Shown: piece by piece, positions 25,424 through 34,875 of the stretch
How the letters are laid out: every line of letters starts with the position of its first letter
How positions within the stretch are numbered: position 1 is the stretch's first letter
From: Polynucleobacter difficilis
GTDB lineage: Bacteria > Pseudomonadota > Gammaproteobacteria > Burkholderiales > Burkholderiaceae
DNA: 64,000 nt
Assembly (NCBI RefSeq): GCF_003065365.1
Contig: NZ_CP023276.1
Location: 372,001 to 436,000 of the forward strand
Direction of reading: 5' to 3'
The notes under the pieces: model-generated
The model's database searches: none
Seen by the model: only the letters and a program-made list of their open reading frames with translations
What the model was told of the DNA's origin: nothing
Program-made: the position numbers and the translations under genes

Positions 25424-26185
25424 ATGTCAGCATGGATCGTTCCACTCGCGTTTGCCATTTTAGTTTGGTGGTTTAGCACGGGCGTGATTCTGTGGCTCGA
25501 TGGTTTTTCTAAAAAATTCTTCCGGCCCATCTTCTTTGCATCGTGCGTACTGTTGTTCTTTGCGTTTTGGGGCATCAGCATTTCCAGTACGCAAGATACG
25601 GTGCTGGGGGCTTACTGCGCATTCACCTGCGCCATCTTGATTTGGGGTTGGCAAGAATTGGCTTTCTTGCTGGGCTACATTACCGGCTCACGCCGTGTAC
25701 TCTGTCCAGCGGATGCGAAGGGTTGGCAGCGCGCCTGGTACGCATTTCAAACCATCAATCACCATGAACTCGCTTTGCTCGTACTAGGCATTGTGTTAGC
25801 CGTATTGCATGTCGACGCCGTTAATACGACGGGTCTGTGGGCTTTCGTGATTTTGTGGGTAATGCGCCAAAGTGCCAAAATTAATATCTTTCTGGGCGTG
25901 CTCAATTTAAATGAACGCTTCTTGCCAGACCACCTCAAGTATTTGCAGACGTACTTTCGCCGCCGTCCGATGAATTACCTGATGCCGTTTTCGGTTGTGC
26001 TGGCGGTTATTGTGGTGACGCCGTTATGGATCGATATTTTTACGGCGACGGAGAGTGCATTTGCTCTTACGTCCAAAACCTTGCTTGCGACCCTCTTGTC
26101 GCTGGGCATTTTGGAGCACATTTTGCTGGTCTTGCCGTTTTCGAGCGAAGGCTTGTGGAAATGGGGATTTCGGGAGGGGCGCTAA
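25424..26185 (+). CDS. puhE: photosynthetic complex assembly protein PuhE
   Basis: The 253-residue integral membrane protein has about seven hydrophobic helices and the PuhE-like text GAYCAFTCAILIWGWQELAFL and GVLNLNERFLPDHLKYLQTYF. The frame opens at 25310 inside acsF; ATG 25424 (MSAWIVPLAFA) gives the normal family length. It is the last gene of the bchF-led unit; a promoter region of about 140 bases follows. Confidence 0.88.
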   Translation: MSAWIVPLAFAILVWWFSTGVILWLDGFSKKFFRPIFFASCVLLFFAFWGISISSTQDTVLGAYCAFTCAILIWGWQELAFLLGYITGSRRVLCPADAKGWQRAWYAFQTINHHELALLVLGIVLAVLHVDAVNTTGLWAFVILWVMRQSAKINIFLGVLNLNERFLPDHLKYLQTYFRRRPMNYLMPFSVVLAVIVVTPLWIDIFTATESAFALTSKTLLATLLSLGILEHILLVLPFSSEGLWKWGFREGR

Positions 26186-26226
26186 AGCCCTTTTTTAAGG
26201 ATTCCTGCACTTTGCAGTAATCTAAT

Positions 26227-26249
26227 GGTAAACCCGTAGGATAGGGTAA
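26227..26249 (+). promoter_or_regulatory. shared element GGTAAACCC ... AGGGTAA upstream of bchG
   Basis: GGTAAACCC at 26227-26235 and AGGGTAA at 26243-26249 repeat the pair seen upstream of bchF. The copy here also forms part of an inverted repeat ACCCGT (26232-26237) with ACGGGT (26264-26269). It lies about 75-97 bases before the bchG start. Confidence 0.45.
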
Positions 26250-26275
26250 CTCCCAAGCCCTAAACGGGTAAATAG

Positions 26276-26293
26276 TGTCAAATTTATTTGACA
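26276..26293. promoter_or_regulatory. palindromic PpsR/CrtJ operator upstream of bchG
   Basis: TGTCAAATTTATTTGACA is an exact TGT-N12-ACA site and almost perfectly palindromic over its 18 bases. It is followed by TGTAAAT (26302-26308) and ATTTACA (26318-26324), a further inverted repeat that reaches the bchG start codon and could act as a second half-spaced site. Confidence 0.82.
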
Positions 26294-26323
26294 GTCTGAT
26301 ATGTAAATGTAAAAATTATTTAC

Positions 26324-27205
26324 ATGAATATGCCTCAGATCAGTGCTGTCGCAACGCTGCTCAAACCCATTACGTGGTTTCCGCCGATGTGGGCGTTTGC
26401 TTGCGGTGCGATCTCATCTGGATATTCCATTACTGCCAATTGGCAGATCATGTTGATTGGATTATTACTCACAGGCCCCCTGGTCTGTGCATCCAGCCAA
26501 GCCACCAACGATTGGTTTGATCGCCATGTCGACGCGATTAACGAACCGAACCGACCCATTCCATCGGGACGCATTCCAGGTCATTGGGGTTTATACATTG
26601 CCATCGCGTGGTCACTCTTGTCATTACTCATCGCTAGTGCCTTGGGTCACTGGGGATTTATTGCAACGATGGTGGCACTGGTTTTAGCGTGGGCCTACAG
26701 CATGCCACCAGTACGATTAAAACAAAACGGTTGGTGGGGAAACTTAGCGTGCGGATTAAGTTACGAAGGCTTGGCGTGGATTACAGGCGCTGCACTACTT
26801 GCCGGCGGTATGGCGCCGAGCATGCCCTCATTGACCTTTGCGATTTTGTATAGCCTCAGCGCCCACGGCATCATGACACTCAATGACTTTAAGGCGATCG
26901 AGGGCGATCGCAGAATGGGCGTGCGCTCCTTACCAGTCCAGCTCGGTGTCGATCGCGCAGCGCGCTTAGCGTGTTGGGTCATGATCGTGCCACAAGTGAT
27001 TGTTCTCATCTTGCTCTTGTATTGGGATCGCAGTAACTACGCACTGGCGATTGCTGGCTTAATCGTATGTCAGCTGGTGTTGATGCGGAAATTTTTATCG
27101 GATCCCGTGCGCTACGCACTGTTCTATAGCGGCTTTGGTGTGCCACTCTTAGTGAGCGGCATGATGGTTTCCGCATTTGCCATACACGCATTCGGGGCAC
27201 GCTAA
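26324..27205 (+). CDS. bchG: bacteriochlorophyll synthase (geranylgeranyl/phytyl transferase)
   Basis: The 293-residue UbiA-family prenyltransferase esterifies bacteriochlorophyllide a. The first aspartate motif is in ATNDWFDRHVDAINEPNRPIPSGR and the second in HGIMTLNDFKAIEGDRRMGVRSLPVQLG. About eight or nine membrane helices are seen. It heads the second bch unit behind a PpsR operator and overlaps the next gene by one base. Confidence 0.95.
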   Translation: MNMPQISAVATLLKPITWFPPMWAFACGAISSGYSITANWQIMLIGLLLTGPLVCASSQATNDWFDRHVDAINEPNRPIPSGRIPGHWGLYIAIAWSLLSLLIASALGHWGFIATMVALVLAWAYSMPPVRLKQNGWWGNLACGLSYEGLAWITGAALLAGGMAPSMPSLTFAILYSLSAHGIMTLNDFKAIEGDRRMGVRSLPVQLGVDRAARLACWVMIVPQVIVLILLLYWDRSNYALAIAGLIVCQLVLMRKFLSDPVRYALFYSGFGVPLLVSGMMVSAFAIHAFGAR

Positions 27206-28506
27206 TGAGCATCGCACTCACTCCGACATTTATCCGTACGAGCGGTTTTGGCTGGCTCGATATCGTGCGTTTGGGTTTGGTCCAAACCGCCATTGGCGGG
27301 ATTGTGGTGATGACCACATCGACCCTCAATCGCATCATGGTGGTGGAATTGGCGCTACCTGCGATTCTTCCCGGTTTGCTGGTGGCCTTTCATTACTTCA
27401 TTCAAGTCATACGTCCCCGTATGGGGCACGCTTCTGACAGCGGAGCCAAGAAGACCCCTTGGATTATTGGCGGTATATGCGTGTTGGCCCTGGGCGGATT
27501 TGGGGCAGCGCTTTCCACCGCTCTGATGGCAAGCTACTTGATTCTCGGGATTGCGTGCGCTGCATTGGCTTTTTTCCTGATTGGTATTGGCGTCAGCATT
27601 AGCGGCACTTCGCTGCTGGCACTGCTTGCCAAGGGTGTCAACGATGAGCGCCGCGCAGCAGCAGCAACCATCGTGTGGCTGATGATGATATTTGGGTTTG
27701 CGTTCACCAGCATCATGGCCGGTAAGTTTTTGGATCCCTATGAGCCTTACAAAGTAGTCGTGATCTCGGGAATCATTTCAACGATTGCAGTATTGGTAAC
27801 CATCGCCGCCCTCTATCGATTGGAAACCCCTGAATTACAAAATAGCCCTGTGCACGCAGAACGTAAAACACCGTTCCGTCAGGCATTGGCCGAAGTGTGG
27901 GCGGACGGGGATGCCCGTCGCTTCTCGATCTTTATCTTTATCTCCATGTTTGCGTTTAGCTCGCAAGATTTAATCTTGGAACCATTTGCAGGCATCGTCT
28001 TTGGCTATACCTTAGGGCAAACGACCAGTCTCTCAGGCGTGCAGCACTCGGGCGTACTGATGGGCATGCTACTCGTGGCGATTTGCGGTTCGAGTCGATT
28101 GCGCGCCTACTGCGGCTCTTTACGTCTATGGATGATTTATGGCTGCGTGGCTTCCGGTATCGCAATGCTGGGCCTGGCGATTGGCAGCATGGTTGGGCCT
28201 GAGTGGCCACTGCGTTTTAACGTCTTTCTATTAGGCCTTGCTAATGGTGCATTTTCGATTGCCGCAATTGCCTCGATGATGCGCTTGGCGGTTGCTGGCG
28301 GCGCTGGAAAAGAGGGTGTTCGCATTGGTCTTTGGGGCGGCGCGCAAGCGATTGCCTTTGGTGTGGGTGGACTCCTTGGCGCCGCAGCCAGCGATATCGC
28401 TAGAGCTTTGATGGAGAGTCAATCCGTTGCCTACGCCAGTGTATTCAGTATTGAGTCGGGATTATTTATCGCATCAGCTTATTTAGCTTCGAAAGTGGAG
28501 AAGTGA
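27205..28506 (+). CDS. PucC/LhaA-family transporter of the bchG-bchP unit
   Basis: The 433-residue protein with about 12 membrane helices belongs to the same BCD branch of the major facilitator family as LhaA at 20583-22013; LVQTAIGGIVVMTTSTLNRIMVVEL and PRMGHASDSGAKKTPWIIGG are its markers. A member of this family between bchG and bchP is a standard feature of purple bacterial clusters (ORF428-type). Its role in pigment handling is inferred from place. The ATG overlaps the bchG stop by one base. Confidence 0.9.
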   Translation: MSIALTPTFIRTSGFGWLDIVRLGLVQTAIGGIVVMTTSTLNRIMVVELALPAILPGLLVAFHYFIQVIRPRMGHASDSGAKKTPWIIGGICVLALGGFGAALSTALMASYLILGIACAALAFFLIGIGVSISGTSLLALLAKGVNDERRAAAATIVWLMMIFGFAFTSIMAGKFLDPYEPYKVVVISGIISTIAVLVTIAALYRLETPELQNSPVHAERKTPFRQALAEVWADGDARRFSIFIFISMFAFSSQDLILEPFAGIVFGYTLGQTTSLSGVQHSGVLMGMLLVAICGSSRLRAYCGSLRLWMIYGCVASGIAMLGLAIGSMVGPEWPLRFNVFLLGLANGAFSIAAIASMMRLAVAGGAGKEGVRIGLWGGAQAIAFGVGGLLGAAASDIARALMESQSVAYASVFSIESGLFIASAYLASKVEK

Positions 28507-28508
28507 TT

Positions 28509-29723
28509 ATGCAAACAAACCAACATTCCGTTGTGTATGACGTCGTCGTAGTCGGCGGCGGTCCAGCGGGCGCTACTGCGGCAGAGACGCTCGCTAAAAA
28601 AGGCAAGAAAGTATTGTTGCTAGATCGACGGGGACGCATCAAGCCTTGCGGGGGCGCAATACCACCACGCCTCATTAAAGATTTTGCGATTCCCGATGAA
28701 CTGCTCGTTGCTAAGTCCACTTCAGCGCGCATGATTTCCCCAGCGGGTAAGAAAGTCGACATTCAAATTGAGAATGGCTTTGTCGGTATGGTTGATCGTT
28801 CGGAATTTGATGAATGGTTACGCAATCGCGCAGTTCAACATGGCGCAGAGCGACGCGATGGCATTTTTGAGAAGTTAACGCGGGAAGGTGACTTGGCACG
28901 CATTCACTTTAAGGTGCGCGATAACAAGTCCACGGTAGAAGGCGCAATGGATAGCATCCTGGCAAGGGCGGTGATTGGTGCCGATGGCGCTAAATCGCAA
29001 GTGGGCCGCAGTGCCGGCGTGAAGGGATGTGCTGAAGCCAATTACGTCTTTGCCTACCATGAGATTGTGAAAACACCAGCAGTGAAGCCCGAGTCGTACA
29101 ACCCGGATCGCTGCGATGTGTTTTACCAAAAACCGTTATCCCCTGATTTTTATGGCTGGGTATTTCCCCACGGCGATACTTTAAGTATCGGCACGGGCAG
29201 CGCGGATAAAGGTTTCTCACTGCGCCATGCGGTTGGCAAGCTCCGTAAAGAAATTGGCCTGGAAAATGCCGAGCTGGTTCGCCACGAGGGCGCGCCCTTG
29301 CCAATGAAGCCCCTTAAAAAATGGGATGACGGCAAGCAGGTGGTACTCGCCGGCGATGCCGCTGGAGTCGTCGCTCCGGCATCAGGCGAAGGTATTTATT
29401 ACGCCATGCTCGGCGGTCAATTGGCCGGTGAGTCGGTGATGGAATTTTTAGAGAGCAAGAACCCAGCATGCTTGCAACTCGCTCGTAAGCGTTTCATGAA
29501 AGAGCACCGCTTGACCTTCATCGTGCTGGGCATCATGCAGTATTTTTGGTACACCACCAATAAACGCCGTGAGAGCTTTGTGAAGATGTGCGAAGACAAG
29601 GATGTGCAAAAGCTGACCTTCGAGTCATACATGCATAAAAAGCTGGTGCGCAAGAAGCCTCTGGCCCACGTCAAGATTTTCTTTAAAGACATGGGCCACC
29701 TTCTCGGGATTGCCAAAGCCTAA
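28509..29723 (+). CDS. bchP: geranylgeranyl diphosphate/bacteriochlorophyll reductase
   Basis: The roughly 404-residue flavoenzyme reduces the geranylgeranyl tail to phytyl. The FAD motif is VVVVGGGPAGATAAETLA, followed by KPCGGAIPPRL, and GDAAGVVAPASGEGIYYAMLGG near residue 285 closes the FAD site. A GTG at 28503 overlapping the previous stop is an alternative start; ATG 28509 has GGAG eight bases upstream. It is followed by tspO after three bases. Confidence 0.94.
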   Translation: MQTNQHSVVYDVVVVGGGPAGATAAETLAKKGKKVLLLDRRGRIKPCGGAIPPRLIKDFAIPDELLVAKSTSARMISPAGKKVDIQIENGFVGMVDRSEFDEWLRNRAVQHGAERRDGIFEKLTREGDLARIHFKVRDNKSTVEGAMDSILARAVIGADGAKSQVGRSAGVKGCAEANYVFAYHEIVKTPAVKPESYNPDRCDVFYQKPLSPDFYGWVFPHGDTLSIGTGSADKGFSLRHAVGKLRKEIGLENAELVRHEGAPLPMKPLKKWDDGKQVVLAGDAAGVVAPASGEGIYYAMLGGQLAGESVMEFLESKNPACLQLARKRFMKEHRLTFIVLGIMQYFWYTTNKRRESFVKMCEDKDVQKLTFESYMHKKLVRKKPLAHVKIFFKDMGHLLGIAKA

Positions 29724-29726
29724 AAA

Positions 29727-30218
29727 ATGAGTACTACCGACTTCCTTCTTCAAAAGCATGTGCTCGCTGCTGCGGCCTGGGTTTTGGTCGTAGCGATTGC
29801 GGGCGGGCTTGCGACTGAAGTAGGGGCTTGGTACAAAGCTTTGGTACAGCCACCATGGAAACCACCCGACTGGGCTTTTGGAGTGGTGTGGACCTGCATC
29901 TTTATTGCGTCGGCGTTTGCCTGGCTCGAGTTTTGGAGTCGCGGCCCGAGCACCAATCAAAAATCCATCGTGATTGTTTTGTTCCTCTTGAACGGTGCTT
30001 TCAATATTTTGTGGAGTGTCTTGTATTTCAAGCTGCACCGTCCTGATTGGTCGATGATCGAAGCATTCTTTTTATGGGGATCGGTCGCTGCCATTATTGT
30101 GGCGATGATTCCGGTATCGAGCGTAGCGGCGTGGTTGATGGTGCCGTACTTGGTGTGGGTCTCGATTGCGATGGCCCTCAATTGGGAAACGATTCGCCTC
30201 AATGGACCGTTTGCTTAA
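29727..30218 (+). CDS. tspO: tryptophan-rich sensory protein TspO
   Basis: The 163-residue protein has five membrane helices and the TspO/MBR signature PPWKPPDWAFGVVWTCIFI near residue 47. TspO binds porphyrins and in Rhodobacter affects pigment gene expression in response to oxygen. Here it lies between bchP and hemA in one transcription unit, a sensible place for a tetrapyrrole-linked protein. Confidence 0.92.
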   Translation: MSTTDFLLQKHVLAAAAWVLVVAIAGGLATEVGAWYKALVQPPWKPPDWAFGVVWTCIFIASAFAWLEFWSRGPSTNQKSIVIVLFLLNGAFNILWSVLYFKLHRPDWSMIEAFFLWGSVAAIIVAMIPVSSVAAWLMVPYLVWVSIAMALNWETIRLNGPFA

Positions 30219-30230
30219 GCGGATATCACC

Positions 30231-31532
30231 ATGAAACTACTCAACCTAGGCGTAAACCACCACACCGCACCGATTGATATTCGGGAGAGTGTGGCCGTAG
30301 CGCCTGAGGTTTTGCGCGATGCCTTGCTGGATTTACGGGCCTATCTCAAAGGTACCAATGCAGCGAGCTCGCCTGAGGTGGCGATTTTGTCGACCTGCAA
30401 TCGCATGGAAATCTATTGCGCTGCCAATGATTTGGATTACACCGACAATCACCTAGAAGCCAAAGCGATTGATTGGCTCGTGGCGCAAAAAAACATGCAC
30501 CACCATGAACTCAAGCCCTATATTTACTCTGCCAAAGAGAATATGGCAGTAAAGCATGCCTTCCGAGTGGGCTGCGGCCTGGATTCGATGGTGCTGGGTG
30601 AAACCCAAATTCTGGGGCAGATGAAACAAGCGGTGCAGCACGCCGATGAGGTAGGCACCCTAGGTTCTTATTTAAAGCCGTTATTCAATAAGACCTTCTC
30701 GATTGCCAAAGCGGTTCGGGGCAATACGAAAATTGGTAGCCAGTCGGTATCCATGGCGAGCGCCGCGGTGCGCTTAAGTGAACGTATTTTTGGCGATATT
30801 GCCAATAGCAAAGTACTCTTTATCGGCGCCGGTGAGATGATCTCCTTGTGCGCCAATCATTTTGCAACCCGCAAGCCCAAGCAAATTACGATTTCCAATC
30901 GCACCCTCGATAAGGGCCATGAATTAGCTGCTGTGTTTACGCAGCAAGGCATCGCTACCGAGGTATTTGCTTTGCAGGACCTGCCAAGCCAATTACATCA
31001 GTTTGATATTGTTGTTTCCTGTACTGCCAGCTCCTTACCCATCATCGGTATGGGCATGATTAAAACCGCATTGAAGGCGCGTAATCGCCGGCCAATGGTC
31101 TTAATTGATTTAGCGGTGCCGCGCGATGTGGAGCCAGAAATTAAATCGATTCGCGACATTTACTTGTATTCCGTAGATGATTTGGGTGAGGTAGTGCAAG
31201 CCGGGCAAGACAGCCGCTTGCAAGCCGTATCCGAAGCAGAGTCGATTATTGATCAGGGCGTGAGTGAGTTTTATGAATCCCTGGAGCGCCGTACCGTTGT
31301 GCCGATTATTCAGTCTTTGCAAGAATCAACCGAGCAGTTTAAGCAAATTGAATTGGAAAAAGCCCGCCGGCGTTTGGCCAAGGGCGATGATCCGATGGAT
31401 GTGATGGCGACGATGGCGCAGGCCTTAGCGAATAAGTTAATGCATGCGCCAATTCATGCCTTAAAAACATCCCCCGCCAATGAATTGAATGATTTCAAAA
31501 AAATTATCGCCAGTATGTATGGCCAAAAATAG
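30231..31532 (+). CDS. hemA: glutamyl-tRNA reductase
   Basis: The 433-residue enzyme makes glutamate-1-semialdehyde, the first step of the C5 route to tetrapyrroles. GVNHHTAPIDIRE and the catalytic cysteine in LSTCNRMEIYC are present, as is GCGLDSMVLGETQILGQMK. The NADPH domain has VLFIGAGEMISL. Its place inside the photosynthesis cluster couples precursor supply to pigment synthesis. Confidence 0.96.
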   Translation: MKLLNLGVNHHTAPIDIRESVAVAPEVLRDALLDLRAYLKGTNAASSPEVAILSTCNRMEIYCAANDLDYTDNHLEAKAIDWLVAQKNMHHHELKPYIYSAKENMAVKHAFRVGCGLDSMVLGETQILGQMKQAVQHADEVGTLGSYLKPLFNKTFSIAKAVRGNTKIGSQSVSMASAAVRLSERIFGDIANSKVLFIGAGEMISLCANHFATRKPKQITISNRTLDKGHELAAVFTQQGIATEVFALQDLPSQLHQFDIVVSCTASSLPIIGMGMIKTALKARNRRPMVLIDLAVPRDVEPEIKSIRDIYLYSVDDLGEVVQAGQDSRLQAVSEAESIIDQGVSEFYESLERRTVVPIIQSLQESTEQFKQIELEKARRRLAKGDDPMDVMATMAQALANKLMHAPIHALKTSPANELNDFKKIIASMYGQK

Positions 31533-31547
31533 GACAGTGAGGTCGCT

Positions 31548-33449
31548 ATGCTCAAAGTAACCAATCTTTTAGAGACCATTGGATCCCCGCAGGATCTTAG
31601 AGACTGCGATCCAGGTCAACTGCCGCAGCTCGCGCATGATTTACGGGAATACATCTTAAAGTCGGTTGCTAAAACGGGTGGACACCTGTCATCCAATTTA
31701 GGCACGGTAGAACTTAGCTTAGCACTGCACTATGTACTCAATACCCCAGAAGATCGGATTATTTGGGATGTGGGTCATCAGAGTTACGCGCACAAGATAT
31801 TGACCGGTCGCCGCGAGGGCATGGCCAGTTTGCGCCAGTTCAATGGCATTTCGGGATTTCCACGGCGTTCTGAAAGTGAGTTTGATGCCTTTGGTACCGC
31901 GCATTCGTCGACTAGTATTTCAGCGGCATTGGGCATGGCGGTTGCGGCTAAGACTAAAGGCGAAGATCGTACAGTAGTGGCGGTGATTGGCGATGGCTCC
32001 ATGAGTGCAGGCATGGCCTTTGAAGCGATGAATAACGCTGGCGTGCGCAAAGATGTGCCGCTGATCGTGATTCTGAATGACAACGAGATGTCGATTTCAC
32101 CTGCGGTGGGCGCGCTCAATCGTTACTTTGCAAAACTGATTAGTAGTTCAGCTTATGCCGTCACCAAGCGCGGCCTGGATCGCGTCCTGTCGTATGCACC
32201 GCCGCTGCGGGAGTTTGCTAAGCGGCTCGAAGGGCATGCCAAAGGCATGGTTGGGCCAGCTACCATCTTTGAAGAATTTGGTTTTGACTACTACGGCCCG
32301 ATTGATGGGCATGACATTCATGCTCTCGTTGCTACGCTCGAGAATATTAATAAGCTGGCTAAAACCGAAGGCCCGCAGTTCTTACACATTGTCACCAAAA
32401 AGGGCAAAGGCTACGATCGCGCTGAGGCCGATCCGATTGCTTACCATGGCCCCAGCCCGTTTAATATTGAAGCCGGAATACAGCCCAGTAAGCCGTCCAA
32501 ACAAACCTTCACTCAGGTATTTGGTAAGTGGTTGTGCGATATGGCGGCAGCCGATGAGCGCTTGATTGGCATTACGCCGGCAATGCGCGAAGGCTCTGGC
32601 CTAGTGGAATTTGAGCGCCGCTTTCCAGAGCGTTACCACGATGTCGGTATTGCCGAGCAACATGCCGTAACGTTTGCTGCCGGTATTGCCTGTGATGGAT
32701 TAAAACCCGTTGTCGCGATTTACTCCACCTTCTTACAACGCGGCTACGATCAGTTGGTGCACGATGTAGCCTTGCAAAATCTACCCGTAGTCTTTGCGAT
32801 TGATCGGGCCGGTATGGTCGGTGCGGATGGCGCCACGCATGCCGGTGCATTTGATATTGCTTATTTACGCTGTTTACCCAATATGCTGGTGATGACACCG
32901 GCCAATGCACGCGAGTGCCGTGACATGCTCACGACGGGCTTTACCTTCGATGGCCCATCGGCGATTCGCTATCCCCGCGGCAGTGGCCAGGGCCCCGATG
33001 CAGGAACATCACTTGAGGCGATGGCAATCGGTAAAGGTCAGGTAGAGCGGAGCATTCAAGGTAACCCTGCTAAGCGCATTGCATTCATCTGCTTTGGGCC
33101 GATGCTCTATACCGCCATGGAAGTGGCCGAGGCAATCGATGCTACGGTGGTCAATATGCGCTTTGTAAAGCCGCTCGATGAGGAATTACTCAAATCCATT
33201 GCATCCAGCCACGATGGCATCGTGTTTGTCGAAGACAGCTGTGTGATGGGTGGCGCTGGTAGTGCCTGTCTAGAGTATTTAGCAGAGCAGGACATTCAAG
33301 TATCGGCCTTGCAGATTGGTTTGCCCGATCAATTTACCGAGCACGGCGATATTCCTTCGCTGATGGAGCTGTATGGCATCTCAGCTAAGCAGATTGAAGC
33401 TCGGGTGCGCACCCGTTTTGCGATTGAGGCATGCACGACAGCGCCGTAA
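31548..33449 (+). CDS. dxs: 1-deoxy-D-xylulose-5-phosphate synthase
   Basis: The 633-residue thiamine diphosphate enzyme starts the MEP isoprenoid route that feeds carotenoids and the phytyl tail. The ThDP motif is [23 protein letters not shown] at about residue 145-168, and the transketolase domain shows [21 protein letters not shown]. Length is normal. It overlaps bciB by 19 bases. Whether it is the only copy in the genome cannot be judged from the window. Confidence 0.95.
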   Translation: MLKVTNLLETIGSPQDLRDCDPGQLPQLAHDLREYILKSVAKTGGHLSSNLGTVELSLALHYVLNTPEDRIIWDVGHQSYAHKILTGRREGMASLRQFNGISGFPRRSESEFDAFGTAHSSTSISAALGMAVAAKTKGEDRTVVAVIGDGSMSAGMAFEAMNNAGVRKDVPLIVILNDNEMSISPAVGALNRYFAKLISSSAYAVTKRGLDRVLSYAPPLREFAKRLEGHAKGMVGPATIFEEFGFDYYGPIDGHDIHALVATLENINKLAKTEGPQFLHIVTKKGKGYDRAEADPIAYHGPSPFNIEAGIQPSKPSKQTFTQVFGKWLCDMAAADERLIGITPAMREGSGLVEFERRFPERYHDVGIAEQHAVTFAAGIACDGLKPVVAIYSTFLQRGYDQLVHDVALQNLPVVFAIDRAGMVGADGATHAGAFDIAYLRCLPNMLVMTPANARECRDMLTTGFTFDGPSAIRYPRGSGQGPDAGTSLEAMAIGKGQVERSIQGNPAKRIAFICFGPMLYTAMEVAEAIDATVVNMRFVKPLDEELLKSIASSHDGIVFVEDSCVMGGAGSACLEYLAEQDIQVSALQIGLPDQFTEHGDIPSLMELYGISAKQIEARVRTRFAIEACTTAP

Positions 33450-34636
33450 ATCAAGTCGCACCCTATCGGGATTTATGCACTGACTGCGGCGTATCGCGCA
33501 GCAGTGATCCCAAGCGCTGCGGCTCTGCCTGTCAGTTTATTCAGCCGGACTATCCCAGCTTCGAAACCGCAGTGCATGGTCGCCCGCGCAATCTGATTGA
33601 ATCCGATGAGGTCTTTTTCGGGCCTTACCTCAGCATGGCGCGGGCGCAGATGAAAGAGCCTCTAGCGGGAGCGCAGTGGACCGGCATCATCACGCGCATT
33701 GGTGAGTTGCTGCTTGAAAAAGGGATTGTGGATGCCGTGGTGACGGTAACAGGTGATTCCCAGGACCGCTGGAAACCCGTGCCCATTATTGTGACCAAGG
33801 CAGCCGATATGGCCCAGTGCCGCGGTATGCGCATGGGCTACGCACCCGTAGTGCAGTACCTCGAACTAGCCAAACAAGCCGGTCACAAAAAAGTAGCGAT
33901 GATTGGCATTCCGTGTCAGGTGTATGCAGCGCGCGCATTGGAGCAGGAGCTGGGTTTTGAACAACTCCTGATTGTGGGCTCACCCTGTTCAGACAATACG
34001 ACGACTGAACACTTCCATCACTTTTTAAGTTTGTTGAGCAAAGATCCCGATAGCATTACTTACTTGGAATTTCGGGCGGACTACAAAGTCGAATTGCGTT
34101 TTAAAAATGGCACGAAACAAGAGATCCCCTTTCTGAATTTGCCCTTATCCGATTTACCCAGCGATTTTTTTCCGCTGACGTGCAAGACCTGCGTGGATTA
34201 CGTCAATGCCTTATCGGATATCACGGTGGGCTATATGGCCGGTACCGGAGCGCAGTGGGTGATTGTGCGCAATCCGCGCGGACAAGCTGTGCTGGATTTG
34301 ATCGCTCCTGAATTAATACTCGAGCCAGTCACTACTGCGGGTAAACGCATCTCGGCAGTGCAAGGTTTCATGAAAAACGTCAAATTAGCCGCTGGAGGCT
34401 TACCCGTTAACCGCATGCCCAATTTTTTGCGTCCGATCATGGCCTGGGTCATGCCCCGATTTGGTCCTCGTGGACTGGAATTTGCTAAAGCCCGTGTTGA
34501 GATGAAGGGTATAGAGTCGGTTTTGCACTTGCGGCAAATGGCGCCCCACAAAATCAAGAACATGGTTCCCAATCACGTTTGGGCAATTACAGATAAGTAT
34601 GGGTTAAGCCCTGAATCGACTGAAAAAATAAAGTAA
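33431..34636 (+). CDS. bciB: ferredoxin-dependent 8-vinyl reductase BciB
   Basis: The 401-residue FrhB-family flavin/iron-sulfur protein reduces the 8-vinyl group of divinyl (proto)chlorophyllide. Cysteines for iron-sulfur clusters are in [21 protein letters not shown] at the N-terminus and in SPCSDNTT and [10 protein letters not shown]. The motif [15 protein letters not shown] is typical. The close homologues in this family act on coenzyme F420 or glutamate, but the PGC setting favours BciB. It is the last gene of the bchG-led unit. Confidence 0.9.
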   Translation: MHDSAVNQVAPYRDLCTDCGVSRSSDPKRCGSACQFIQPDYPSFETAVHGRPRNLIESDEVFFGPYLSMARAQMKEPLAGAQWTGIITRIGELLLEKGIVDAVVTVTGDSQDRWKPVPIIVTKAADMAQCRGMRMGYAPVVQYLELAKQAGHKKVAMIGIPCQVYAARALEQELGFEQLLIVGSPCSDNTTTEHFHHFLSLLSKDPDSITYLEFRADYKVELRFKNGTKQEIPFLNLPLSDLPSDFFPLTCKTCVDYVNALSDITVGYMAGTGAQWVIVRNPRGQAVLDLIAPELILEPVTTAGKRISAVQGFMKNVKLAAGGLPVNRMPNFLRPIMAWVMPRFGPRGLEFAKARVEMKGIESVLHLRQMAPHKIKNMVPNHVWAITDKYGLSPESTEKIK

Positions 34637-34694
34637 GGCATAGCAGATAAGTGGGGGCAAAGCAGCTTAGATGGTGAATGGTATTTTTTTGTAA

Positions 34695-34712
34695 TGTGAA
34701 AGCCGACCTACA
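34695..34712. promoter_or_regulatory. candidate PpsR/CrtJ operator upstream of the second aerR-like gene
   Basis: TGT at 34695-34697 and ACA at 34710-34712 are exactly 12 bases apart. The inner sequence is not palindromic, so this is weaker than the sites at 11575 and 26276. GGTAATCCC follows at 34713, one mismatch from the GGTAAACCC element of the bchF and bchG promoters. Confidence 0.5.
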
Positions 34713-34768
34713 GGTAATCCCCTAGTGGTATTGGAGACCGTGCGAGAAAGAAAAAAACCATTTATAAC

Positions 34769-34786
34769 GTAAGTTCATTTACTTAC
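34769..34786. repeat. inverted repeat GTAAGT-N6-ACTTAC
   Basis: GTAAGT at 34769-34774 and ACTTAC at 34781-34786 form a perfect six-base dyad in the leader of the AerR-like gene, about 90 bases before its start. It could be an operator; no regulator is assigned. Confidence 0.45.
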
Positions 34787-34875
34787 CTGGACCTCTTATT
34801 TGCCTTCGATTTCATTTACGTATATTTAATATTTCCTCGTAAAAATGATCTGGTGGGACCATTTAACCGAATAAC

